From contig JAATFP010000068.1 of assembly GCA_015655125.1 (NCBI GenBank), forward strand, positions 56,035 to 120,034: a stretch of DNA of 64,000 bases, in the 5' to 3' direction. The notes beneath the pieces are model-generated. The model saw nothing but the letters and a program-made list of their open reading frames with translations. It was not told the origin of the DNA and did no database searches. The DNA is from Chitinophagales bacterium (GTDB lineage Bacteria > Bacteroidota > Bacteroidia > Chitinophagales > Chitinophagaceae). The position numbers were made by a program, and so were the translations under genes. Positions 35,354 to 44,841 of the stretch are shown one piece after another; within the stretch, counting starts at the first letter, position 1, and the number at the start of each line of letters is the position of its first letter.

Positions 35354-36568
35354 ATGGCAACAACAAAACCATTCGTGTCTCCGTCTTTTTCTTACGAAAC
35401 GCTGGAGGAAACACTGGATGTGAAGCACAAGACAGAAAAGCTTTGCATCGGCATTCCCAGGGAAGATACTTTTAATGAAAACAGGATCGCATTGACCCCG
35501 GAGGCAGTGGGCGTGATCATTGCCAACGGTCACGAAGTAAATGTGGAAACCAAGGCAGGCGAAGGTGCCAATTACAGTGATAAAGACTACAGTGAAGCAG
35601 GTGCAAAGATATTGTACGATAAAAAGCAGGTGTTTGAATGCGATGTGATCGTAAAAAGTGCGCCCGTGAGTGAAGACGATTGTGAATTGCTCAAACCAAA
35701 CCAATATATCATTTCGCCGATCCATATCGCCATCATGAAAAAAGAAGTGCTGGAAAAGATGATGGCCAAAAAGATCACGGCACTCAGTTTCGAAAATCTG
35801 AAAGACGACAGTGGGCATAACCCGATTGTGCGCAGCATGAGCGAAATCGCCGGAAGCGCGGTGATGTTGATCGCCGGTCAGCATTTAAGTAATGCCAACA
35901 ACGGCAAAGGTGTACTGGTAGGCGGTATCAGCGGTATTCCGCCAACGAAAGTGATCATCATCGGGGCCGGGATCGTGGGCGAATATGCAGCGCGTACAGC
36001 GTTGGCAATGGGTGCAAGCGTGAAGGTTTTCGATAATAGTATCTATCGTTTAAAGCGAATGCAAAATAATATCGGTGTACGGATGTGGACATCGGTAATT
36101 GAACCTAAGATACTGGCAAAGCAATTGCGTACCTGCGATGTGGCAGTTGGCGCACTGGGAGGAAATGGCGGCCGCACGCCCATCGTGGTAAGCGAACAGA
36201 TGGTGGCCGATATGCGGCCCGGAACAGTGATCGTGGATGTGAGCATCGACCACGGCGGATGCTTTGAAACGAGCATGGTGACAACCCATAAAAAGCCTGT
36301 ATTTAAAAAATACGATGTTATCCATTATTGCGTACCCAATATCCCAAGCGGGTTTGCACGTACGGCGTCGCAGGCCATCAGCAATGTGTTGATGCCATTA
36401 TTACTTGAAACGGCCGATGAAGGCGGCATCGACAATGTGATCTGGCACAAGCTCAATATCCGCAGCGGGATTTATCTTTTTAAAGGTGCGCTGACGAATT
36501 TCCATTTGAGTGAAAGGTTTGATCTGAAATATACGGATTTGAATTTGCTGATCGCGAGCAGGCGTTAA
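35354..36568 (+). CDS. ald: Alanine dehydrogenase
   Basis: 404 residues. N-terminal catalytic domain with IGIPREDTFNENRIALTPEAV, the substrate region AIMKKEVLEKM, and the Rossmann motif VIIIGAGIVGEYAAR near residue 197. The C-terminal part contains VDVSIDHGGCFETS and HYCVPNIPSGFARTAS, typical of Ald rather than of the PntA transhydrogenase subunit. It interconverts L-alanine and pyruvate plus ammonia with NAD. About 30 extra N-terminal residues precede the family core. It follows tsaE by 22 bp. Confidence 0.92.
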   Translation: MATTKPFVSPSFSYETLEETLDVKHKTEKLCIGIPREDTFNENRIALTPEAVGVIIANGHEVNVETKAGEGANYSDKDYSEAGAKILYDKKQVFECDVIVKSAPVSEDDCELLKPNQYIISPIHIAIMKKEVLEKMMAKKITALSFENLKDDSGHNPIVRSMSEIAGSAVMLIAGQHLSNANNGKGVLVGGISGIPPTKVIIIGAGIVGEYAARTALAMGASVKVFDNSIYRLKRMQNNIGVRMWTSVIEPKILAKQLRTCDVAVGALGGNGGRTPIVVSEQMVADMRPGTVIVDVSIDHGGCFETSMVTTHKKPVFKKYDVIHYCVPNIPSGFARTASQAISNVLMPLLLETADEGGIDNVIWHKLNIRSGIYLFKGALTNFHLSERFDLKYTDLNLLIASRR

Positions 36569-36573
36569 TCAAA

Positions 36574-36643
36574 GAATTAAGAATTGGCAGCTTGCGATTG
36601 AAGTTGCTGCCTAAAATAACCCATTCCTGATTCTTAATTCGCC
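36574..36643. repeat. GAATTAA heptamers in inverted arrangement
   Basis: GAATTAA GAATTGG at 36574-36587 faces ATTCCTG ATTCTTA ATTCGCC at about 36623-36643. Between them GGCAGCTT pairs with AAGTTGCTGCC. The pair closes the convergent gap after the alanine dehydrogenase gene. Confidence 0.6.
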
Positions 36644-36644
36644 T

Positions 36645-37475
36645 TTACCAGCCGGTCACAAGCAAATTTCTCGCCGCTTTCAAACTACATTTCTGGTATT
36701 TTGAATAAGCCGCAGCCGCGCTGTTTCTCACATTTTCTGCGGGTTGCTTTTTAATATAACTATCGATCGCATCGTGTAAAATATAAGCTTCCGGCGCCAT
36801 CAGCCCGGAACTCCACACAATCGGATTCGCCTTTGTTGCAGCCAGCAACGGTCCGAAAAATCTTTTGCTGTAACAGGCGAGCATAATGGCATCGCGTGTT
36901 ATGCCATCACCATTTTTATATTCATTCAGCAATTTAAAATCAATCAGACCATCATGCCCGACATACGCAAGCAACGAAGCATTGCCGTTGATGCCGATGC
37001 TGGTATTGTTTACCTGTAAAGTGTCTTTTATCTGTGCCGCGCAACTTTTAAAAAATTCGGCCGTGCATTCTTTGATGTATTTTCCGTTCCAGGCATCGGC
37101 AACGAGATAATAATCCGATATGGTGCTTTTGAAGATCAGCCGTTCCATTTGAATGCTGTCGATGGCGTATTTTCTCACCATTTTCCACTGTTTACTATTT
37201 TTAAAATACGAGCGAACGCCATAACCGCAACCCCAGTACAAATTGTTGTTAAGGTCTTGCCCATTGCCAATCTTCGGAGGAACGGGAACGATGCCCTGGT
37301 ATTTATTGTCGCACAATGCTACAAAAACATGGATGGTTTTTTTACTGCTGTCGAAAACGGCACTGTTTACATTAGTGTGAGAAATTTTTTGGGAAGAAAG
37401 GGAGGCGGTTACTTCTTTTTTCTGTGTGCCCGGGCAACTTATTAAAGCGAGTGCAAATACGAAGAAGCGGTTCAT
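36645..37475 (-). CDS. Putative lipoprotein with a caspase-like His/Cys pattern
   Basis: 276 residues. Short leader with a lipobox-like ALISC at about residues 10-14. The body begins THVFVALCDNK-like (IHVFVALCDNKYQGIVPVPP), then LYWGCGYGVRSYFKNSKQW, a YYLVADAWNGK stretch, LLAYVGHDGLIDFKL and DAIMLACYSKRFFGPLL. The GHDG and LACYS pair, each after a hydrophobic strand, is the layout of clan CD peptidases (caspase, gingipain, CHAT). No family name is certain and catalysis is unproven. I believe homologues are spread in Bacteroidota. It stands alone between convergent and same-strand neighbours with no operon evidence. Confidence 0.6.
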   Translation of the reverse strand: MNRFFVFALALISCPGTQKKEVTASLSSQKISHTNVNSAVFDSSKKTIHVFVALCDNKYQGIVPVPPKIGNGQDLNNNLYWGCGYGVRSYFKNSKQWKMVRKYAIDSIQMERLIFKSTISDYYLVADAWNGKYIKECTAEFFKSCAAQIKDTLQVNNTSIGINGNASLLAYVGHDGLIDFKLLNEYKNGDGITRDAIMLACYSKRFFGPLLAATKANPIVWSSGLMAPEAYILHDAIDSYIKKQPAENVRNSAAAAYSKYQKCSLKAARNLLVTGW

Positions 37476-37652
37476 TGAGTTAAAATTATGAAAGCATAAG
37501 ATTTGAAATTTCTAATATTCCATATTAAAAATTGCATGAACAGCTTATAAATTTTTTTGTTTTGTCATTCCTGATTGCTCGCCTTAGCCTTGCATCCCCG
37601 CCAGATAAGGCTACATTGCTATTCAGTAACCTTCTGAATATATCACCATTCA

Positions 37653-38258
37653 CTACTTATATTCGCTTATCGCGATCACTTCTTTACAAAAACTATATTC
37701 ATGCGGATCATTGCTGCTCACAATTACGAGCTTTCCTGCCGTATAGTTATTTACCAGGTGAAGATACAAGGCAATGCCATCGGTATCGAGATTTGTGGTG
37801 GGCTCGTCGAGCAATAACAAACTGCTGTTGCTGAAAAATGCCTGCGCCATTTTCAGGCGCTGCTTCATGCCGCTGCTGAAATACCGGATCTGTTTGTTGG
37901 CAGCGGCTTTCAACCCCACTTCTTCCAGTATTACCGGAATTTCTTTCGAAAGTGATTTGAATGTAGTGTGGAATTTCAAAAATTCAGTGGCCGTCATTTC
38001 TTCGATAAGTTCAAGGTAAGGTGCCGCGATGGCAAGCCTGTTATACGGCTGTTCGATAAGAGCGCCACCATCGTTGTAACGGATACTTCCTTCGCTATGC
38101 AAAATAGCGCCGCCCAAAACCTGCAGCAGTGTTGATTTTCCCGAACCGTTCGGTCCGGTGATGGCGTAATTTTTTTCCGGGAAAAATTCATAGCTGAATC
38201 GCCGGAATATCCACTCCCTGTTATAACGTTTGCCAAGATCTGTAGCTGTGATATGCAT
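37653..38258 (-). CDS. ABC transporter ATP-binding protein
   Basis: 201 residues from ATG 38258 (an upstream frame extension lacks family similarity). Walker A TGPNGSGKST at about 34-43, signature YFSSGMKQRL near 130, Walker B LLLLDEPTTNLD near 157, switch His absent or replaced (VSSNDPHEY). It is a single, short ATPase of the CcmA-like group. No permease gene is adjacent; lpxA lies upstream on the same strand, 153 bp away, an arrangement common in Bacteroidota. The transported substrate is unknown. Confidence 0.9.
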   Translation of the reverse strand: MHITATDLGKRYNREWIFRRFSYEFFPEKNYAITGPNGSGKSTLLQVLGGAILHSEGSIRYNDGGALIEQPYNRLAIAAPYLELIEEMTATEFLKFHTTFKSLSKEIPVILEEVGLKAAANKQIRYFSSGMKQRLKMAQAFFSNSSLLLLDEPTTNLDTDGIALYLHLVNNYTAGKLVIVSSNDPHEYSFCKEVIAISEYK

Positions 38259-38410
38259 AAGGAACAACGTGAGAAGACGACCGGTCACCGCCAAGAAAAA
38301 TTATTTGAAATGTTTTTAAAAACCGAAAAGCCAAAAGTTAAAAAAGTATTGGGGTCAAAGAAAAAGTATGCTTTTGAAGATTTCACCATTGGCCATTCCC
38401 CTGAACGCGT

Positions 38411-39208
38411 TTATTCGTCGTCATTCGTTCCCTTGCTGAATCTTTTGATGATCCCACGGCCACTTTCCTGGATGAAGGTTACGATCTCATCCCTTTCATC
38501 CGTTGCGGGCAATTCTTCTTCGATATAATTCAATGCCTGCGATGTATTCAGGTTCTTATTGTAAATGATGCGGTAAATATCCAGGATCTGGTTGATACGC
38601 GTAACTGAAAAGCCCTTGCGTTTCAGTCCCACAGAATTTACACCTGCGTAACTCAACGGCGTACGACCTGCTTTAATATAAGGTGGCACATCTTTGCTCA
38701 CCAGCGAGCCGCCGCTTACAAATGCATGCTGGCCGATCTGAACAAACTGGTGGATCGCGCACATTCCCGCGAGGATGGCATTGTCGCCCATGATCACGTG
38801 GCCGGCCATTTGCGTATTGTTGCTCATGATGCAGTTGTTGCCTACCACGCAATCGTGTGCAATATGACTGTATGCCATGATCAGGCAATTGTTGCCCACT
38901 TTAGTGGTCCATTTGTCCTTGCTGCCGCGATTGATCGTTACAAATTCACGGATGGTACAATTATCGCCGATTTCCACTGTGGTGTTTTCCCCTTCAAATT
39001 TAAGGTCCTGTGGAATGGCCGCAATAACGGCGCCCGGGAAAATGCGGCAATTTTTGCCGATGCGTGCGCCCTCCATGATCGTAACATTACTGCCGATCCA
39101 CGTGCCTTCGCCGATCTCAACATTGGGATGAATGACGCTGAACGGATCAACTTTTACATTGGTGGCCAGCTTGGCATTCGGGTGGATATAAGTGTGTGGA
39201 TGGATCAT
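38411..39208 (-). CDS. lpxA: Acyl-ACP:UDP-N-acetylglucosamine O-acyltransferase
   Basis: 265 residues. Left-handed beta-helix built from hexapeptide repeats (starting IHPHTYIHPNAKLATNVKV) and the catalytic His region AYSHIAHDCVVGNNCIMSN. The C-terminal helical domain contains VNSVGLKRKGFS and IYRIIYNKNLN. It performs the first step of lipid A synthesis in the cytosol. Gene order lpxD, (DUF5686), lpxC/fabZ, lpxA on one strand forms the lipid A block. A -7 element sits 20 nt upstream, so it can be transcribed on its own. Confidence 0.97.
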   Translation of the reverse strand: MIHPHTYIHPNAKLATNVKVDPFSVIHPNVEIGEGTWIGSNVTIMEGARIGKNCRIFPGAVIAAIPQDLKFEGENTTVEIGDNCTIREFVTINRGSKDKWTTKVGNNCLIMAYSHIAHDCVVGNNCIMSNNTQMAGHVIMGDNAILAGMCAIHQFVQIGQHAFVSGGSLVSKDVPPYIKAGRTPLSYAGVNSVGLKRKGFSVTRINQILDIYRIIYNKNLNTSQALNYIEEELPATDERDEIVTFIQESGRGIIKRFSKGTNDDE

Positions 39209-39228
39209 TGTGTTAATGTGCAGATTTG

Positions 39229-39236
39229 CAAATGTA
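39229..39236 (-). promoter_or_regulatory. -7 promoter element, lpxA
   Basis: The minus strand reads TACATTTG (exact TAnnTTTG), 20 nt before ATG 39208. A direct repeat GCAAATGT occurs twice here. Confidence 0.6.
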
Positions 39237-39324
39237 GCAAATGTGCAAAATTTAATTTATAGATTAATGGTCGGTTTTAAAAACCTGATATAATTATTGT
39301 TCTTTCGGCCTGAGATCATCATTT

Positions 39325-39344
39325 GTCAGCGTAAGCTTGACAGA
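39325..39344. repeat. 20-bp dispersed repeat TGTCAnCGTAAGCTTnACAG, copy 1
   Basis: TGTCAGCGTAAGCTTGACAG is 18/20 identical to TGTCATCGTAAGCTTAACAG at 46076-46095. Both are intergenic and flank the lipid A gene block. It is also imperfectly palindromic (TGTCA...TGACA). Confidence 0.6.
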
Positions 39345-39373
39345 ACTTGCAAAAAACATCGGTCGCCGGTCGT

Positions 39374-40780
39374 CTAATTCCTTTTCACCAGTTGCGCCGT
39401 AAAATCACCTTCGGTACATAATTTATTTCCCACGTACACGCTGCCGCGCATTACGCAGATACCGCGACGGATCGGTTCTATCAGTTCCATTTTCAGGATC
39501 ATTGTATCGCCCGGCACCACTTTCTGCTTGAATTTGCAATTGTCTATCTTGATGAAATACGTATCATATTGCCCGTCCGGCATCGCATTGATACAGAGAA
39601 TTCCGCCTGTTTGCGCCAACGCCTCCACCTGCAGCACGCCCGGCATCACGGGGTTTCCGGGAAAATGCCCCTGGAAAAAGAATTCGTTGAATGTTACATT
39701 TTTGATGCCTACGATCTGGATATCCGTAAGGTCGATGATCTTATCCACCAGCAAAAACGGGTAGCGGTGCGGTAAGGTTTTTTCAATCTGCTCCAATGTA
39801 TAAACCGGCGGTTGGTTTGGATCATACACCGGAATTCCCTTGGTATGCTTGTTCTTTTTAATGTATTGCTTGATCTTTTTTGCAAATTCCACATTACTGC
39901 TGTGTCCGGGCCTGTTGGCAATGATGTGCGCCTTGATAGGATAGCCGATCAAAGCAAGGTCGCCAACCACGTCCAGCAACTTGTGCCGCGCCGGCTCATT
40001 TGGAAAACGCAGTTCAAGATTGTTGAGATAACCTTCGCTTTTTACTTCCACCCTGGTGCGGCCGAATGCTTTTGCCAGGCGCTCCATCTCTGCTTCTGTT
40101 ACGGGTTTGTCCACGATTACGATGGCATTATTGATATCGCCGCCCTTTACAAGGTTGTTGTCGAGCAGCATTTCCAGTTCATGCAAAAAGCAAAAAGTGC
40201 GGCAGGGAGAAATTTCAGTACCGAAATCCTTCATGGTTTTCAATCCGGCATGTTGGGTACCCAAAACAGGGCTGTTAAAATCTATCAACGCGGTGATTGC
40301 ATAGTTAGTGGCCGGCAATGCGGTCATTTCCACGTTCTTTTTTTCATCATAAAACGAAATGTTTGTGTCGATCGTGTACCATGTTTTGGCAGCTTCTTGT
40401 TCAAATACGCCTACTTTTTCAATAATATCCACAAAGGGTTTGCTGCTTCCGTCCATGATCGGAATTTCGGGGCCGTTGATCTCAATCAGGCAATTATCAA
40501 CTCCCTGCCCAACAAGTGCCGCCAGTACATGTTCTACGGTGCTTACTTTCACGGGTCCCTGCTCAAGCGTGGTGCCGCGGGAAGTATCGGTCACGAGGTC
40601 GCAATCCGCTTTGATCGCCGGGGTTCCTTCAAGGTCGATTCTCTGAAACTGGAAGCCAAAACCTGCATTGGCCGGCTTAAGCGTCATATCAACATTAATA
40701 CCTGTATGCAAGCCTGTACCTGAGATACTTACCGGAGCCGCGAGTGTGTGTTGTTTATCCTGATTGAAATTCTTATCCAT
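39374..40780 (-). CDS. lpxC/fabZ: Bifunctional UDP-3-O-acyl-GlcNAc deacetylase / 3-hydroxyacyl-ACP dehydratase
   Basis: 468 residues, a fusion. LpxC part residues about 10-310: zinc His in VSTVEHVLAALVGQG, EFRFPNEPARHKLLDVVGDL (HxxxD), and NRPGHSSN. FabZ part residues about 330-468: LPHRYPFLLVDKI, the active site FQGHFPGNPVMPGVLQVEALAQ. LpxC carries out the committed deacetylation of lipid A synthesis and FabZ dehydrates 3-hydroxyacyl-ACP. They compete for the same acyl pool, so the fusion can balance them. This fusion is known in Bacteroidota. An exact -7 element lies 20 nt upstream. Confidence 0.97.
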   Translation of the reverse strand: MDKNFNQDKQHTLAAPVSISGTGLHTGINVDMTLKPANAGFGFQFQRIDLEGTPAIKADCDLVTDTSRGTTLEQGPVKVSTVEHVLAALVGQGVDNCLIEINGPEIPIMDGSSKPFVDIIEKVGVFEQEAAKTWYTIDTNISFYDEKKNVEMTALPATNYAITALIDFNSPVLGTQHAGLKTMKDFGTEISPCRTFCFLHELEMLLDNNLVKGGDINNAIVIVDKPVTEAEMERLAKAFGRTRVEVKSEGYLNNLELRFPNEPARHKLLDVVGDLALIGYPIKAHIIANRPGHSSNVEFAKKIKQYIKKNKHTKGIPVYDPNQPPVYTLEQIEKTLPHRYPFLLVDKIIDLTDIQIVGIKNVTFNEFFFQGHFPGNPVMPGVLQVEALAQTGGILCINAMPDGQYDTYFIKIDNCKFKQKVVPGDTMILKMELIEPIRRGICVMRGSVYVGNKLCTEGDFTAQLVKRN

Positions 40781-40800
40781 ACGATTGGCGGAAATTTTGG

Positions 40801-40808
40801 CAAAGATA
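40801..40808 (-). promoter_or_regulatory. -7 promoter element, lpxC/fabZ
   Basis: The minus strand reads TATCTTTG (exact TAnnTTTG), 20 nt before ATG 40780. Confidence 0.65.
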
Positions 40809-40821
40809 GTTGATAATTGGT

Positions 40822-40958
40822 TTAGAGATTAGGGATTAGAAGTTAGAAGTTCTTTGAGCATTATGGGTGATGGGTTGACGGTTTTTTATACTTCGCGAAT
40901 AGACAATTTTTTGAAAACCGATGGTCTTCACTAACCGCTAACTTCTAAATACTAAACT
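40822..40958. repeat. Inverted pair of TTAGAAG-type heptamers
   Basis: Left block 40822-40852: TTAGAGA TTAGGGA TTAGAAG TTAGAAG. Right block 40931-40958: CTAACCG CTAACTT CTAAATA CTAAACT. Exact 7-bp period on both sides, opposite orientation. The stop codon of the DUF5686 gene (40957-40959) is formed by the right block. Confidence 0.85.
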
Positions 40959-43440
40959 AAAACTGGAACTGAAAGCTTCCAAATACGCCAAAATTCGAGG
41001 TTTTATTTCCAAGACCTTTGAAATCCGTTGGCGACAGCCGCCATACGAAATCCACCCGCAGGATCTTGAAGATGTTGTCGATACCCGTACCAACTTCAGT
41101 ATAATTGCTTCCGTTGAGTGTTTTGAATTTCGATTCGCCGTTGTTCAGCAGGCTGTTTTCGGTATTCAAAGAACCCCACAAGGTTTTTACGTTCCAGAAT
41201 TGCCGCCATTTGAGCTTGCGGGTGATTGGAATGAACCTGAACAATCCCGAGCCGATATTATGCTCGATGTTGATACCCGCATATTTATCGCTCAGGTATT
41301 CAAACCTGTTCATGAGGTTAAATGCGCCGGAATTGTAATAATAAATATCATTGCCCGGATGATTTTCAAGGAACATAAACGGAACCGTTCCGCCGATCTT
41401 TCCGCCATAAATCTTGTATGATAATGTGCCGAGCGGAGAGATCTTCATCTTGTCCTTTACCGACGCGGAAATTTTAGAATAGGTATAATTGCTACCCGCA
41501 AAACCACGGATTCCCTGAGCAAACATTACTTCTGCAATCGGGTATTTGCTGCCCAGCGAATACCGGAAATAATCGCCTTCCACAAATTGTTCCAGATAGG
41601 CGAACCGCAACCGCATCGCAACTTCGAAGTTGGTGAACGTTTCACCGTTGCCGTTGGCATCGATAAAAGGAAGATTCAGGAGTGGTACGTATTTCCGGTG
41701 AACCAAAAATAATTCTGTTGAAAAACCTTTGCCCAGATCTTTGAATACTTCGAGCCTCGTGTCCTGCAATTGCAGGAATTTTCGTGTAGTATTTGGCTTA
41801 CGGATCGCCAGAGAAAAGATATTGTCCTGGCTCACTTCGCCCACCTGGCTGATGCCGTTGTCAATATCCTTTGAATAAGCTGCATGCAAGCGGAAGCGGT
41901 TCGGATTCTTTTTCAGCAGCCAGTAAGCTTCCATCAATCCCTTCAGCTTCTGGTCTTTTGTACCGTAGGCGAGATAACCATGCAGGTATATCTTTTTATG
42001 AAAGCCGGTGTTCGTTCCCAGGTCGAAACGGAAACGCGCGCCTTCCCACGCATTGCTGCTGATCCAATTGAACCATGGCCCGAATTCTACGTTTCCATCA
42101 TCGGTATAACCGGTTGCCAGGAATTTTACGTTCTTTTTAAAACGCTGGAATTTTGGCATTGCCAGTAATTTGTCGATCGTTACATAGATCGATTTTTCGT
42201 TTGCCGATAAAGAATCGTGCCGCAGAGCCGTCCAGCTCGAATCCGACAACTGGTTGGCATTTTCCGTTGTTTTCACCACTTCTTCGAGCGACTGCGTTTC
42301 AAATAATTTTGTAATGGAGTCGCTGTTGATGACGATGTTCTTATAAGAAGTTGTTTTGCGGCCGATGAGCGTAAGTGACTGCTTGCCCAGCACTTTAAAA
42401 TCTGCGAAGAACTTATCACGATTGAGAAAATAAACGGTATCGTTGAGCGGAATGAATTCCTGGAATATACTGATGCGGTCTATGAAATTCACATTGGCAT
42501 CTTTACCAAGATAAAGTGATATCTTTTGTATCTGGAAAGTGGAAGCCATCACCCAAGCATCACCCTCGAAGGTATTTTGCCCCGCACGTTTTGGCCTGAA
42601 TAAAAAATGAAACACTTTTTTGCCCTGGATTTCCTGTGTATCCGCAACTGAAAATGAATAATAATCATCGGCATTGTCGTTGAACGGACCGATGAAATCC
42701 TTGTCCATCACATTCACATAATTGCCATACACGTTCACGTTCTGGTTCATCACGCCCAGCATCTTGCTGATGCTTTCATTGTTGAAACCTTTTGTCTTGC
42801 TGGCTTTTATGTTTTCGAAATATTTCTTCTTACTTTTTTGATAAGCGTAATCGCTTACGCTTTCCAATAAATACGTGGGCAGGAAAGGTTCTTTTTCCGA
42901 AGTGCTGTCGATATTATCAAATACGAAAGAAAAAGGTTTCAATAAAAAATTTTTCTTGGCTTTTTCCGGTTTAAAATTCTTGAAATCCACTTCCAGCTTG
43001 TTGTAGGCTTCGTAGCTGAAGTTGGGTAAATTATAGCGGTTGTACTGTTTCTTCTTGCTCATGATCTTTCGCCACAGGTACAATCCTTTGTTGATCTTTA
43101 CTTTCATCACCACCTCATTGGTGGCTTTGCCGCGCTGCATCTCAACGCTGATGACGCTTTCCCCGGAAGGCAGGTTGACGGGTTGACGAAAAGCTTCATA
43201 TCCAACATAAGATATTTCAAGTGTGTCATTGATGCCGTCGGGTAGTGTGAACGTAAAATGCCCGGTACTATCGGCCGTTTTACCCACACCCGACTTTAAA
43301 AAATAAACGGAAGCGTATGCAACCGGTTCTTTGGTATGAGCGTCCTGTACAACGCCGGATAAGGTTGCGGGCTGGGCCAATGCGGCGGTGGCAAAAAGTA
43401 CAACGAACGCCGTGAGGATGTATTGATGAAAAAACTTCAA
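40957..43440 (-). CDS. DUF5686 outer-membrane protein with carboxypeptidase-regulatory-like domain
   Basis: 827 residues. No ATG is available; TTG 43440 opens directly on a signal peptide (KFFHQYILTAFVVLFATAAL, then AQ). Residues about 25-115 are a carboxypeptidase-regulatory-like Ig domain (TLSGVVQDAHTKEPVAYASVYF, DTLEISYVGYEAF). The remainder fits DUF5686: FSYEAYNKLEVDFKNFKPEK, the middle PFLPTYLLESVSDYAYQKS, and a long C-terminal beta-barrel ending FGVFGSFQFQF. Role unknown, outer membrane. It lies between lpxD and lpxC/fabZ. Its 3' end runs into heptamer repeats. Confidence 0.85.
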   Translation of the reverse strand: MKFFHQYILTAFVVLFATAALAQPATLSGVVQDAHTKEPVAYASVYFLKSGVGKTADSTGHFTFTLPDGINDTLEISYVGYEAFRQPVNLPSGESVISVEMQRGKATNEVVMKVKINKGLYLWRKIMSKKKQYNRYNLPNFSYEAYNKLEVDFKNFKPEKAKKNFLLKPFSFVFDNIDSTSEKEPFLPTYLLESVSDYAYQKSKKKYFENIKASKTKGFNNESISKMLGVMNQNVNVYGNYVNVMDKDFIGPFNDNADDYYSFSVADTQEIQGKKVFHFLFRPKRAGQNTFEGDAWVMASTFQIQKISLYLGKDANVNFIDRISIFQEFIPLNDTVYFLNRDKFFADFKVLGKQSLTLIGRKTTSYKNIVINSDSITKLFETQSLEEVVKTTENANQLSDSSWTALRHDSLSANEKSIYVTIDKLLAMPKFQRFKKNVKFLATGYTDDGNVEFGPWFNWISSNAWEGARFRFDLGTNTGFHKKIYLHGYLAYGTKDQKLKGLMEAYWLLKKNPNRFRLHAAYSKDIDNGISQVGEVSQDNIFSLAIRKPNTTRKFLQLQDTRLEVFKDLGKGFSTELFLVHRKYVPLLNLPFIDANGNGETFTNFEVAMRLRFAYLEQFVEGDYFRYSLGSKYPIAEVMFAQGIRGFAGSNYTYSKISASVKDKMKISPLGTLSYKIYGGKIGGTVPFMFLENHPGNDIYYYNSGAFNLMNRFEYLSDKYAGINIEHNIGSGLFRFIPITRKLKWRQFWNVKTLWGSLNTENSLLNNGESKFKTLNGSNYTEVGTGIDNIFKILRVDFVWRLSPTDFKGLGNKTSNFGVFGSFQFQF

Positions 43441-43534
43441 AGTGTTTGTGGTTAGGTATTGTATCTTTTGATTAAAAATTTTTTCAGGCGGAAAGCTAAT
43501 CGATACAATGTGGTATTTATTACAATAAGCGTGC

Positions 43535-43663
43535 TATTGGTGACAGTGAAAGGTCAAAGCTTTAAAAGTATTCACTGGTAGCCAACTCTTTAAAAATTAT
43601 AAAGGATCGGGTTGATCTTAAACTTTAATGATTTCACCAATTGCTGTTCACTTTTCACCAATA
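43535..43663. repeat. TTCACCA heptamers at the lpxD stop with inverted partner
   Basis: Right block 43633-43660: TTCACCA ATTGCTG TTCACTT TTCACCA. Left partner TATTGGTGACAGTGAAAGG at 43535-43553 is in inverse orientation (TATTGGTGA against TCACCAATA). The lpxD stop (43648-43650) and its last five codons are written by the right block. Confidence 0.75.
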
Positions 43664-44691
43664 AGTTGCTTCACCAGTTTCTCCAGCTCTTTCAATCTCT
43701 TTTCCATATCAGGCAGGTTCCTGCTCAGGGCCTGGCTGCGCAAGGCTGCGGTATAATCGTATGCCGGTGAGCCGGTTACGGCGGTGTTGGGCATTTTCAT
43801 TGATTTACTCACGCCGCTTTGCGCGTTGATTTTACTGCCGTCGGCGATCTGGATATGACCAACGATGCCTACCTGCCCGCCGATCATCACGTTTTTCCCG
43901 ATCTTGGTGCTGCCACTTACGCCACTCTGTGCCGCGATGACGCTATTGTTGCCCACTTCCACATTGTGCGCTATCTGCAGCAGGTTATCCAGTTTTGCGC
44001 CTGACCTGATCAGCGTGCTGCCGATCGTGGCGCGGTCGATCGTGGTATTGGCACCTATTTCCACATAATCTTCAATTACCACGTTGCCGATCTGGGGTAC
44101 TTTTTTGAGACTTCCGTCGGCTTGCGGAGCATAGCCAAAACCATCGCTGCCGATGACGGTTCCCGCATGTATGGAAACATTTTTTCCGATCACACAATCG
44201 TGGTAGATCTTTACGCCGGCATGGATGATCGTGTTGTCACCTATCGATACGTTGTTTCCAATAAAGCTGTTGGGGAATATTTTTACCCCATCGCCTAGCA
44301 CCGCTTTTTCTCCTATATACGCAAACGCGCCTATGAAAACATTTTCGCCCATTTTGGCGGTTGCGTGGATATAAGCCGGTTCCTGGATGCCGGTTAACTG
44401 CTGCGTTCTGATCTGCTGGTATTTATCAAGCAAGGTGGCAAAAGCGCTGTAAGCATCCGGTACGCGCAACAAAGTGGCCGTTACAGGTTGCTTAAGCGCG
44501 AGCGACTCGTTGATGATGATCACCGATGCTTCGGTAGTATAAAGATGATCTTCGTATTTTGGATTGGCCAGAAACGCGAGCTGACCGGCTTTCGCTTCTT
44601 CTATTTTTCCAAAAGAACCAACCGATGCTTCCGGGTTCCCCTCTACAGTTCCATTGATGATAAGTGCGATTTGCGCAGCGCTGAATTGCAT
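43648..44691 (-). CDS. lpxD: UDP-3-O-(3-hydroxyacyl)glucosamine N-acyltransferase
   Basis: 347 residues from ATG 44691; an in-frame extension of 14 codons is not family-like. N-terminal uridine-binding domain ([21 protein letters not shown]), then hexapeptide-repeat beta-helix ([60 protein letters not shown] with the catalytic His) and a C-terminal helix. It adds the second acyl chain of lipid A. Upstream on the same strand is an HD phosphohydrolase gene (175 bp gap). The C-terminal residues LIGEK come from the adjoining repeat. Confidence 0.97.
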   Translation of the reverse strand: MQFSAAQIALIINGTVEGNPEASVGSFGKIEEAKAGQLAFLANPKYEDHLYTTEASVIIINESLALKQPVTATLLRVPDAYSAFATLLDKYQQIRTQQLTGIQEPAYIHATAKMGENVFIGAFAYIGEKAVLGDGVKIFPNSFIGNNVSIGDNTIIHAGVKIYHDCVIGKNVSIHAGTVIGSDGFGYAPQADGSLKKVPQIGNVVIEDYVEIGANTTIDRATIGSTLIRSGAKLDNLLQIAHNVEVGNNSVIAAQSGVSGSTKIGKNVMIGGQVGIVGHIQIADGSKINAQSGVSKSMKMPNTAVTGSPAYDYTAALRSQALSRNLPDMEKRLKELEKLVKQLIGEK

Positions 44692-44841
44692 ATAGTTTGT
44701 TTTTTGACCTGCGGATATCGCAGATTGCGGCATTAAGGCCGGCCACCTTTTTAAAGTCTTTAATTTAAAAGAATCAGCAAATTATTTTGTATTAATTCAA
44801 AGGTTTCATTGAAGGTAACCAATACTGGAACACCCTCAGCA

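Noticed and set aside
35321..35884. 187-codon open frame opposite alanine dehydrogenase
   Set aside because: Shadow frame; alanine dehydrogenase on the other strand has full family motifs.
37585..37613. TAGCCTT / AAGGCTA hairpin after the ABC ATPase gene
   Set aside because: Short stem with a 15-base loop; could be chance, and no T run follows on the minus strand.
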